Source of the DNA: Antedon bifida
Taxonomy: Eukaryota; Echinodermata; Crinoidea; Comatulida; Antedonidae
NCBI GenBank assembly: GCA_963402885.1
Contig: OY727095.1
Coordinates: 17,737,001 to 17,801,000 of the forward strand
DNA length: 64,000 bases
Reading direction: 5' to 3'
In this document: positions 34,962 to 44,600 of the stretch, piece by piece
Layout of the letters: every line of letters starts with the position of its first letter
Numbering within the stretch: position 1 is the stretch's first letter
Translations under genes and position numbers: made by a program
The notes under the pieces: model-generated
The model's input: the letters and a program-made list of their open reading frames with translations, nothing else
Told to the model about the DNA's origin: nothing
Databases searched by the model: none

Positions 34962-35671
34962 TGTAACAGCCTCTACTGTTGGGCGTAGGTTTTTACTTGA
35001 ACGATCAAATAAACAATCTCAGACAACTTGTAACGCATCAAACACTTTATTCAATTCTCAATGGCGATGGCCATGGCAACTTGCCGATGTGATGAAGATC
35101 ACGATAATGACGCTGATGATGATCAGCTATTGAATAAAGACTGACTTTACTGATGGTGATGATGGTTTCAACTAGAAACAAAAGATAATAACATGTTTGT
35201 TATTATAACAAGCATTTACGTTTAAATAACTCTTACGGAGCTCCAAACATAACAATAACAAACACTTCCGTGTAAATAGCTCTTGAATAGAGCCGTGCTC
35301 AATCAAGCGGAACGACCACTGTCCGGCATCCTTCATCATCCCATGACAACCGCGGGAGAATGATTACGAACGTTACAACATTATACAACGAGCATGAACA
35401 TGCTTTCAATCTTGGCCATAGATAGGCCTACACTCCACGCACCATTTAGACGGCGTTCGGAGTAAAAATTAACTATAATATAACTTCAATCAACTACTGC
35501 ATTAATCATAATTTCTTATTATTATCACAATATTGTTCATTAGATGATTAAAACTTACGTTTGTGTCTCTTCTAGATAGACCTACGCATAGAACACATTA
35601 TCTTTGTGAGCGGACATATTAGACAACCTTTAATTATAGAGGGCGCAAAAAATAACAGATGAGCCGTAACA
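34962..35671 (-). repeat. 5' LTR of the nested BEL/Pao element
   Basis: 710 bp, near-identical to the LTR at 28898-29606. It would drive leftward transcription into gag. TATA and start site are not assigned. Confidence 0.92.
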
Positions 35672-36086
35672 GCAATAGCTTAGCGCTTCATGTACGGTAA
35701 AGTGTTTTTGCATGCTGGAAATACAGACAACCGGCGGTAATTTGCTGGAAATACAGACAACCGGCGGTAAATACAGACACTATCGAATACGGCGCCTAAA
35801 CATGGGAAGGAAGCAGGAAGCTAGAAAGCGGAAAGCTGCTGGAAAATCGACGCTGTCTAAGTTGGCCTTTAAACATCATGAAAGCGTTAAGTTCTGGTGT
35901 CCATCGTTCAACTAGCCCAAGCCACAACAAAGAGTCTTAAATCAGTCTTTAGGACGTCAAAATTTTGCCGGGGCCTTCGGCCCCTGGACCCTGACAGGGG
36001 GCCCTTGGCGGCCCCCTGGCCCCCAGCCATTGTTGCTCGCTTCGCTCGCACCCCCCATTATAAATGCTGCATACGGGCCTGCTATT

Positions 36087-36531
36087 AGAGTCACAAAAAC
36101 TATTGAAAAAATGACTGGTCGTTTATGATGCAGCCGTATTTCGAAAACAAGGAGATAATGCATGTTGATCTCGGGAGTGGGGGAGGATTGAGTGTTTTTG
36201 AGTTCATAAAATAAAGTTAGAGTTCAACCAAATTTGTTTATTTGTACTGATTTATTATTTTTTGCTATGAGTTGCTGACCGGAAACGTTGAGGATGGGCT
36301 ACTATTTTCAGGTGCCTAATTTAAGATTAGTAATAGTAACCCACTACTCTAATAGTAACCCCCTTCTAATAAGTAATAGTAACCCACCCTAAAAAACAAT
36401 CAAAGAATAATAACCAAGGGTTACAATTAGATTTACGGTAGTGTTTACCGACCGACAAACCGACCGCCGACATAGTGAGCTGTAGACTAAAAATAAGCTA
36501 TGATCGTTTTGCTATTAGCTATAAGGAAGTG
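36087..36531. other. Unit 3 upstream flank between the two large insertions
   Basis: Resumes exactly after the palindrome arm, as in other units, with TAATAGTAACCC repeats near 36335-36385. It runs up to GGAAGTG just before the copia target site TAAGT. No gene. Confidence 0.65.
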
Positions 36532-36536
36532 TAAGT

Positions 36537-36730
36537 TGTTAAGTTATCCCCTCATATGTAATGCACCTTTGACGTGTCATACAGTAACTATGTCTCTTCT
36601 CTGGTGAAACCTCGTGAGATGATGATTCAGTGAAAAATAAATCACACGTTGTTCTTTAATTTCCCGTAGTTTCGTGTTATTATTTCTGTATATTCCCGAG
36701 TTTTAAATCCAGGTTACAATGGAATCAACA
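36537..36730 (+). repeat. 5' LTR of the copia element
   Basis: 194 bp, no differences seen from the 3' copy. Its last 12 bases are the first four codons of the gag-pol frame (ATG at 36719), so the start codon lies inside the LTR. Confidence 0.95.
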
Positions 36731-39700
36731 GGTTATGGGCCCAGCCGTTTTCAAAGACTTCTTTTTAGCGGAGATGAAGAAAAATATGAACTTTGGGAAG
36801 TAAAATTTCTAGGGTACCTCAACACGCTGAAACCACCGCTGAAAAACACGATTACGTCTACACAGCCGGAGCCAGCCACCGACGAAGATAACCATAAAAA
36901 TGAAAAGGCGTATTCGGAGCTGATACAATTCCTAGACGATAAGTCGTTATCGCTGATCATTAACGATGCAACTGACGACGGAAGAAAAGCCCTATCTATC
37001 TTAAGATCTGAATATTCTAGCAAGTCAAAGCCAAAAGTGGTCCAACTTTACACCAAACTAACAACACTTGAAATGGGTGAGGAAGATTGCACATCGTTCA
37101 TTATCAGAGTGGAAAAGATTATCACATCATTACAAAGAGCAAAAGAAACACCTAGTGACGCACTTCTAACAGCCATGGTATTAAAAGGTTTACCTGGAAC
37201 ATACGCTCCATTTAAAATATACATAAATACACAAGAAAAAGACATATCTTTTGTAGAATTTAAAACATCCCTAAGAAAGTTTGCAGAATCAGAGAAACTA
37301 AATACACCAGAATCTATTAACGACAGAGTGATGAAAGTTGGAAACCAACAAAACCCCAGAAAATGCTACGAGTGCGGATCACCTAACCACTTGATAAAAG
37401 ATTGCCCTACAAAAACCTGTAAATACCACAAGAATGCCAATCACCTTGACAAGGACTGTTTCAGAAATAAACCAAAGGACAAAATAAAGAAAGCGGAGGA
37501 TGGATTTGAACATTCCTTTTTCTTTCAAGCGTCAGAAAACATAACATGTCAAGATGGTATTTTAGTAGACACTGGCTGCACCTCACATGTAGTAAATGAC
37601 CGAGAGAAATTCTCCAGTTTCGATCCAACCTTTAAAAGCCTTAATCATACTATTGAACTTGCGGATGGTAGCGTAGCAAAAGGTGTTGCAGTAAAGAGAG
37701 GACATGCACACATAAACCTGATAGATGAAAACAACGAGAAAGTAGAAACTGTCTTAAAAAATGCCCTGTACATACCAACGTACCCACACAATATAATGAG
37801 CGTAAGAGCTGCAACGACAACAGGAGCAATAGTAACCCTTAGTAAAGAAGAAAACACAATCACTAATGCTGGAAGAACATTCAAAATGAGTATTATTGAC
37901 AACCTATACTACTTACCAACCACAAGTGCACCTAGAGAAGTAGATAAAGTAAGCCTTGTTAAAGATTTACAATATTGGCATAGAGTCCTAGGACATTGTA
38001 ACTTTGACGATGTACTAAAATTAGAAAAGGTAGTGGACGGCATGGAAATCAAAGGTAGTAAAGTTAATGAAACATGTAACATATGCACTGAAGGTAAATT
38101 TGTTAATGTAAGAAATAGAGAACCAGACAAAAGGGCCAATTGTCCATTAGCCTTAGTACATTCCGATCTGGCAGGGCCAATATCACCATTGGCTAAAGAC
38201 GAATTCAAATACGCCATATCATTTACCGATGACCATTCTGGTTTTGTTTTTGTTTACTTCCTCAGAATGAAAAGTGATGCTGCAACAGCTACTAAACAAT
38301 TTCTTTCTGACTGTGCCCCAATAGGCAAGGTTAAGTGCTTGCGAACTGATAACGGTGGTGAATATGTCAGTTCTGACTTCAAAAGCCTAATGACAGATAG
38401 AGGTATTAAACATGAGTTTTCATCTCCAAATTCACCCCATCAAAATGGAACCGCGGAACGTAATTGGCGCACTCTTTTTGAAATGGGTAGATGTCTTTTG
38501 CTGGAATCTTCACTGCCAAAGTCCTTATGGACTTATGCAGTAAGAGCAGCGGCCTATATAAGAAACCGTTGTTTCAACCAACGCCTAAATAAGACTCCTT
38601 TTGAGACCATGACAGGGTATAAACCAAATTTGGGAAAAATGCACATTTTTGGAAAACCTTGCTACACATACATACATAACTCAAAGAAACTAGAACCTAA
38701 GAGTAAGCGTGGTATATTTCTGGGATATGATTCATCTAGTCCAGCATATTTGATCTATGACCCAAACACTGGCAAAGTTCAGAAATTCAGATTGATCAAA
38801 ATTATATCTGACCAAACATCTAACACCAACCAACAAACACAGACAGATGAAAGTGACGAAACAAATGTAAACTTAGAGGATAATGAGAACACAAATGAAT
38901 CCCAAATTATTGAACATGAAAATACCCCAAATGTTAATTATGATAACTTAGAGGAAAATGACAACAATAGGGTAGATAATGATGATGCCCACAGAAGGTA
39001 CCCTCAAAGGGAGAGAAAGTATCCCAATTACCTACAGGAGTATGAGACTGAATTTGACAGTGATGATTCGATCTATCATATGTCATGTCAAAATGTTCCC
39101 TTAACCTATACAGAAGCTACCAATTCCCAATATTCAGAAAGTTGGAAAAGGGCAATGGATGAAGAATTACAATCATCGAAAGATAATAACACCTTTAAGA
39201 TAGTCACATTACCCAATGACAAACATCTCATTGGCGGAAAATGGGTATTTGCTATAAAGGAATCGGCCGAGGGTAATCACACGTACAAGGCAAGATACGT
39301 TGCCAAGGGTTTTAAACAAATAAAAGGCATAGACTATCATGAGACATTCTCGCCCACAGCCAATTTGACCTCAATTAGAACATTAATGCAAATATCTGTA
39401 CAACATAACCTTATAATCCATCAGATGGATGTAAAATCTGCATACTTAAATGCAGATATCGATACCGAAATATACTTAAGCCAACCTGAAGGTTACGAAA
39501 TTAAGTCAGAAAATGGCGAAAAATTAGTATTAAAATTGAACAAGTCATTATACGGGCTTAAACAGTCAGGTAGAAATTGGAATCAGCTGTTGCACAACCA
39601 CTTGAAGAGTAATGGTTTTAAAAGAAACCCAGCAGACTACTGTGTATATACAAAACGCAACAAAGATGACTTAGTAATTGTTGTAATATGGGTTGACGAT

Positions 39701-40627
39701 ATATTAATTGCAGCCACAAATGAGAATGTACTTAGTGATTTTAAGACAAATATGAAAAATGAGTTTAAAATGAAAGACCTTGGGGAAATCAGCTATTTCC
39801 TTGGAATTGATTTTAAACAAGAAGCCGATAAGATAACTATGAACCAAACACGATATACACTGAAAGTACTTGAAAAATTTAATATGTCTAACTGTAAGAC
39901 AAGGTCAACCCCCTGTGAAGTACAGACCGGCACCGGTCCAAATAATGAGAAAGTACAATTAGACAGATACAGGGAAATAGTTGGAAGTTTAATTTATCTA
40001 GCTACATGTACAAGACCAGATATTACATGGGTTGTCAGTAAACTCTCCAGAAGTTTAGCTGACCCCAAGTTAGAGGATTTAACCACAGCAAAACATGTAT
40101 TAAGATACCTAAAAGGTACTGTAAATCATAAATTAGTTTACAGAAAATCTGATTCAATGAAATTAACCTCGTATTGTGATTCTGATTGGGCTAGTTCGGA
40201 TGATAGGAAGAGTACCACTGGGTATATCTTTAGTTTGAATGAATGTAGTGCTCCAATATCTTGGAAAACCAGAAGACAGCCTACTGTGGCACTATCCACC
40301 TGTGAGTCTGAATATATGGGTCTTGGGGCTGCAACACAGGAGGCCCTTTACCTACTGCAGTTGTTAAATGATATCTGTCCCAATGAGTTTAAATGTGCTC
40401 ATATTTCATGTGATAACCAAGGTGCTATAGCATTAAGCAGAAATCCAGTGCAAAGACATAGGTCTAAGCATATAGATATACGGTATCATTTTATAAGGGA
40501 TGTCTTAAAAGAGGGACAAATAGATATCCAGTATTGTCCAACAGAAGACATGGTGGCAGATATTTTAACTAAACCAGCCACCAAGGTTAAACTAGAGAAA
40601 TTTAAAATATTTCTATTTGGAGAATAG
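36719..40627 (+). CDS. Copia gag-pol polyprotein, 1302 residues, full length
   Basis: Single open frame. Order: gag with a UBN2-like core (about 60-200), a CCHC knuckle CYECGSPNHLIKDC (about 220-235) and a second CKYHKNANHLDKDC; protease ILVDTGCTSHVV (about 280); integrase zinc finger HRVLGHCNFDDV...CNICTEGK, then catalytic Asp in VHSDLAGP, Asp in RTDNGGEYVSSDF and Glu in HQNGTAERNWRT (about 420-590). Reverse transcriptase follows, with KARYVAKGFKQ, MDVKSAYLNADIDTEIY and catalytic WVDDILIA (about 855-1010), then RNase H with YCDSDWASSDDRKSTTGY and CESEYMGL (about 1155-1220). The protease-integrase-RT-RNase H order is diagnostic of Ty1/copia. All catalytic motifs are present and no stop or frameshift is seen, so this copy may be active. 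Confidence 0.96.
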   Translation: MESTGYGPSRFQRLLFSGDEEKYELWEVKFLGYLNTLKPPLKNTITSTQPEPATDEDNHKNEKAYSELIQFLDDKSLSLIINDATDDGRKALSILRSEYSSKSKPKVVQLYTKLTTLEMGEEDCTSFIIRVEKIITSLQRAKETPSDALLTAMVLKGLPGTYAPFKIYINTQEKDISFVEFKTSLRKFAESEKLNTPESINDRVMKVGNQQNPRKCYECGSPNHLIKDCPTKTCKYHKNANHLDKDCFRNKPKDKIKKAEDGFEHSFFFQASENITCQDGILVDTGCTSHVVNDREKFSSFDPTFKSLNHTIELADGSVAKGVAVKRGHAHINLIDENNEKVETVLKNALYIPTYPHNIMSVRAATTTGAIVTLSKEENTITNAGRTFKMSIIDNLYYLPTTSAPREVDKVSLVKDLQYWHRVLGHCNFDDVLKLEKVVDGMEIKGSKVNETCNICTEGKFVNVRNREPDKRANCPLALVHSDLAGPISPLAKDEFKYAISFTDDHSGFVFVYFLRMKSDAATATKQFLSDCAPIGKVKCLRTDNGGEYVSSDFKSLMTDRGIKHEFSSPNSPHQNGTAERNWRTLFEMGRCLLLESSLPKSLWTYAVRAAAYIRNRCFNQRLNKTPFETMTGYKPNLGKMHIFGKPCYTYIHNSKKLEPKSKRGIFLGYDSSSPAYLIYDPNTGKVQKFRLIKIISDQTSNTNQQTQTDESDETNVNLEDNENTNESQIIEHENTPNVNYDNLEENDNNRVDNDDAHRRYPQRERKYPNYLQEYETEFDSDDSIYHMSCQNVPLTYTEATNSQYSESWKRAMDEELQSSKDNNTFKIVTLPNDKHLIGGKWVFAIKESAEGNHTYKARYVAKGFKQIKGIDYHETFSPTANLTSIRTLMQISVQHNLIIHQMDVKSAYLNADIDTEIYLSQPEGYEIKSENGEKLVLKLNKSLYGLKQSGRNWNQLLHNHLKSNGFKRNPADYCVYTKRNKDDLVIVVIWVDDILIAATNENVLSDFKTNMKNEFKMKDLGEISYFLGIDFKQEADKITMNQTRYTLKVLEKFNMSNCKTRSTPCEVQTGTGPNNEKVQLDRYREIVGSLIYLATCTRPDITWVVSKLSRSLADPKLEDLTTAKHVLRYLKGTVNHKLVYRKSDSMKLTSYCDSDWASSDDRKSTTGYIFSLNECSAPISWKTRRQPTVALSTCESEYMGLGAATQEALYLLQLLNDICPNEFKCAHISCDNQGAIALSRNPVQRHRSKHIDIRYHFIRDVLKEGQIDIQYCPTEDMVADILTKPATKVKLEKFKIFLFGE

Positions 40628-40719
40628 TTGATGTTAAAATGTTACAGAAATTGTTATTGTTATATTGAATTTTGTTTGTTATTTTTGTAGTGGTTTAAGA
40701 TTATGAGGTGATGTGGGGG

Positions 40720-40913
40720 TGTTAAGTTATCCCCTCATATGTAATGCACCTTTGACGTGTCATACAGTAACTATGTCTCTTCTCTGGTGAAACCTCGTGA
40801 GATGATGATTCAGTGAAAAATAAATCACACGTTGTTCTTTAATTTCCCGTAGTTTCGTGTTATTATTTCTGTATATTCCCGAGTTTTAAATCCAGGTTAC
40901 AATGGAATCAACA
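40720..40913 (+). repeat. 3' LTR of the copia element
   Basis: 194 bp, identical to the 5' LTR. The short frame starting at its terminal ATG meets TAA right at the flanking target duplication. Confidence 0.95.
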
Positions 40914-40918
40914 TAAGT

Positions 40919-41460
40919 TCCGGCGAACTACGGGTGCCATTTATCATAATTTATTTAATTGAACGACGTGCGAGAGTACCATTTCCGGCCGGCCATCTAG
41001 AAGGGGTGTCCTTTAAAATTAATGTCATATTATATTGTTACCGTATAGTGTGTTATTTTTTATACTATATTTCAATATCTATTTTTGTGATAAGTGATCA
41101 GCAATGCAATTTCCAGTTTATTTGGGTATCTGTACAAATTTGCTTCAACACATAGCCCACAATTTTCTTTTTTTTAATCACGTATTCACACGTCTTATAC
41201 ACTACTTTGTTTATGTTTCATGGCAACAATTTCGTACTGCGCGCGTATCTGCTACTTGGTTTTACGTCCTCTGTCACCGGATCATTCCAGTAGCACATTA
41301 AATTTGATAACACGCCTCAATAATATGAATTAAAAACAATAGTAAAAATTACTAGAATTAAAGGAATGAGTTATACTAATGATATACACTAATACTACAG
41401 AATTTGAATTAATTGATTAATAAGATTATCAATATAGTTTTTTTGTAAAGCAAACAATGA
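40919..41460. other. Unit 3 upstream flank after the copia element
   Basis: Continues with TCCGGCGAACTACGG as in the other units and runs to the promoter. Short frames here differ among units and are not supported as genes. Confidence 0.6.
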
Positions 41461-41610
41461 GTTTATGACGTCGACTGTAGTGCGTATTTAGAACATAAAT
41501 CCGGACACGCGACATTGTTTTTATGACGTACAAGTGTGGCACGCACTCTGAAATGTATAAAAGGCACCCGAAATCGGAGCTCAGGCCTCATATCAGTCGT
41601 CAGAATTGTT
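41461..41610 (+). promoter_or_regulatory. Promoter of unit 3 kinase gene
   Basis: CRE-like TGACGTC (about 41466) and TGACGTA (about 41524), TATAAAA at 41556-41562 and TCAGTC near 41593. About 5 kb of copia and more than 7 kb of other transposon DNA now lie upstream in this unit, yet the core promoter block itself is undisturbed. Confidence 0.6.
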
Positions 41611-41689
41611 TTTTCTGGTTTTAAATACGACGAATTAATTTACCTTTACGCATCCTAAATATTTGTATTTATACGTATAAGCTAGCAAT

Positions 41690-44600
41690 ATGAATTCTAG
41701 CATCAATATACTTCCTTTTTGGCGCCGTTCATCACGACGGTAAGTTTTTTAACCACCACCAGCCTCTAACTAGCCTAGGGTAGCGCCTAGCCTAGGCTAG
41801 TAGGCCTAGGCCCCTAGCTAGGCCGGCCTAAGTAGGCCTAGCCTGGCCCTAGTAAGGTAAGCCCAGAGGCCTAGTTTTTAGCCGTCTTTGGGCCTAGCCT
41901 CGGCCCTAGCCTAGAGAGTACAGTGAGTGTAGCTAGGCCTAGTAGTAGTACTAGTAGTGTAGGCCTAAATAACTAAATGGCAATGCCTAATATTAATAAG
42001 GGCCTCAAAAAGGCCTCTAGAATAGGCCTAGCTAGGCTTATTGTAAATAAAAAGGTATTCCTCTATAGGCCTAAATGTATGAATATGAACATGGACTAGC
42101 CTAGCCCTAGGCCTATAGTACTACTGCCTGTATGTAGCTAAACTAGGGCCTGGTTAGGCTAGACTAAGCCTACCTCTCTACTATACAGTCCAGGTATACC
42201 ATCTAGGCCTACCTAGGCCTAGACTAGTTTAGGCCTAGATATTAGGGCTAGGGCCTAGCTAGGGCCAGGCCTAAAACTCTGCTCTTCATACATAATGCCT
42301 TTCCTGACCCAGCATAGGCCTGGGTTATTTTTTAAATTTCCATTAGCTTTACATCTAGTAGGCTGTTAGGCCCTAGGCCTACTTAATACTATAGTAATTA
42401 ATAATAATAGGAATAGAAGCCCATGTATTGTAATTTATTTTCAAATTGAATTTCATCAAATAAAACAATGTCTGGATTCATTCTATTTGTACTGTAGCTT
42501 TGATCCGCAACTGCAGAAAACAAGTCTGTTGAGGAAGAAGCCAGTAACAAGATCATTCCAACCAGATGCTGATCCACTTTCAGCATCAAAAAGAAATACT
42601 GTTAATCCAGGTGATTTAGTATTTATGCAGACAATGGAAGGTAACAAGGTAGGAAAAGATTCCTAACACATCTTGCAAGTTTCACATTATTATTATCACT
42701 ATTAATTATCTTTTTTTCAACAACATTTCATTTTATATTAATTAAATTTCTTATTAAATAATTGTTTTAAGATCATAAGTACATTCCTGTGTCAAGTTGA
42801 ATGTGCTTTGGACCATAAAAGAAACGATATGGAAGCTATTGAAATGGAAGCAGAGAAATTGAGAGAAAAGTATGAACAAAATAAAAACAGCTAAAAGGAA
42901 CAATTATATTATACAATATTGTGTCCTTATTTTTATAATAGTATCAAAATGTAATGTGTTAATTGTTATATACCTGAATTTTTTATGTTATTATTATTAT
43001 GTTTATAGAAAAAAAGCAAGTGAAAGGCTAGTAAAAGAGTTTAAGAAAAGAAACGGAGAGCTGAAGAAAGTATTAAATGAGAAGAAAGTCAGAATGATGG
43101 AAGTGTTTACAAACAAAGATGAGGAAATAAAGAAAGTTGGAAATGAAAAGAAAGATTTACAGAAAGAGTTAGAAGTTTTAAATGCCAAGTAAATGTTGAA
43201 AAGTTCATTTGAATACTAAAAATGGAGCTACAGTTATTTATTAAGCTAATTACCTATATTTTTTATTTGATAACACTTCGAACATTTTTATTTTTTAGAA
43301 TGATGGAAGAGCTTAAAAACAAAGATGATGAAATGAAAAGTTTGTTAAGTGAAAAGAAAGATTTACAGAAAGAGTTAGGAGCTATAAATGCCAAGTAAAT
43401 ATTATTGAAATGTTTATTTTTGTATCTAAGTTTAATATTAATGGAGCAACAGTTTATTAGGCTAACCCTATGCAACACATCCAAAATGTTTATCGTAATT
43501 TCAGAATGATGGAAGATTCTAGAAACAATAGTGAGGAAATAAAGAAATTGTCAAATGACAAGAAAGAACTACAGAAAGAGTTAGAAACTTTTGCAATTAT
43601 TTATTAAGCTAACCTTATTTGTTATTTGATAATTTGCCAACACATTCAAACATTTTTATCTTAATTTTAGAATGATGGAAGATTCTAGTATCAATAGTGA
43701 GGAAATAAAGATATTGTCAAAAGAAAAGAAAGAGTTGGAAGCTGTAAATACCAAGTAAGTATTAAAAGTATATCAATTCATCTTTGTAACAAATTTGAAT
43801 AATAATGGAGCTACAATAATCATTTATTAAGCTAGCCCTATATCATTTTCAATACTTTGAACATTTCTATTTCAGGACGATGGAAGAGTTGAAAAATAAA
43901 GATGATGAAGTAAAGAAAGTTGGAAATGAAAAGAACGAGTTAGAAGCTGTAAATGCCCAGTAAGTATTGATCAGTTCATCTTTGTAACAAATTTGAATAA
44001 TAATGGAGCTACAATAATCATTTATTAAGCTAGCCCTATATCATTTTCAATACCTCAAACATTTCTATTTCAGGACGATGGAAGAGTCGAAAAATAAAGA
44101 TGATGAAGTAAAGAAAGTTGGAAATGAAAAGAAGGAGTTAGAAGCTGTAAATGCCCAGTAAGTATTGATCAGTTCATCCCTGTAACATAATTATTTGAAT
44201 AATAATGGAGCTACAATAATCATTTATTAAGCTAGCCCTATATCATTTTCAATACCTCAAACATTTCTATTTCAGGATGATGGAAGAGTTAAAAAATAAA
44301 GATGATGAAGTAAAGAAAGTTGGAAATGAAAAGAACGAGTTAGAAGCTGTAAATGCCCAGTAAGTATTGATCAGTTCATCTTTGTAACAAATTGGAATAA
44401 TAATGGAGCTACAATAACCATTTATTAAGCTAGCCCTATATCATTTTCAATACCTCGAAGATTTCTATTTCAGAATGATGGAAGAGTTGAAAAATAAAGA
44501 TGATGAAGTAAAGAAAGTTGGACATGAAAAGAAAGAGTTAGAAGCTGTAAATGCCCAGTAAGTATTGATCAGTTCATCTCTGTAACATAATTATTTGAAA

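Larger units (their letters stand above)
28898..35671 (-). mobile_element. BEL/Pao LTR retrotransposon, complete but defective, nested in the DNA transposon
   Basis: Two LTRs of about 710 bp begin TG and end CA (28898-29606 and 34962-35671), flanked by a GCAAT duplication (28893-28897 and 35672-35676). The element reads leftward. Only about 26 bp lie between the 5' LTR and the gag ATG. A purine-rich tract on the minus strand (complement of 29607-29619) precedes the 3' LTR. Gag and pol are present, the protease region is missing and pol has one in-frame stop, so this copy cannot be fully autonomous. Confidence 0.92.
28625..36081. mobile_element. hAT-like DNA transposon (about 678 bp) split by a BEL/Pao insertion
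   Basis: Terminal inverted repeats: CAGGCCCGTAT at 28625-28635 and its complement ATACGGGCCTG at 36071-36081. The target duplication CTATT is at 28620-28624 and 36082-36086, and units 1 and 4 show the empty site within the palindrome. Own sequence is 28625-28897 plus 35677-36081. The right part has a duplicated TGCTGGAAATACAGACAACC, a basic MGRKQEARKRKAAGK reading frame near 35804-35915 that may be a transposase start remnant, a GC-rich hairpin region near 35970-36025 and GCTCGCTTCGCTCGC near the end, features I associate with hAT-like elements. A 5-bp duplication is unusual for classical hAT (8 bp), so the class is tentative. Confidence 0.75.
36537..40913 (+). mobile_element. Ty1/copia LTR retrotransposon, apparently intact
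   Basis: Two identical 194-bp LTRs (36537-36730 and 40720-40913), beginning TGTTAAGTTATCCCC and ending ATCAACA, are flanked by TAAGT duplications (36532-36536 and 40914-40918). Units 1, 2 and 4 show the empty site GTGTAAGTTCCGG (for example about 7057). A G-rich polypurine tract (about 40705-40719) directly precedes the 3' LTR. I do not recognise a standard primer-binding site after the 5' LTR. Full-length open reading frame and identical LTRs mean a very recent insertion. Confidence 0.96.
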
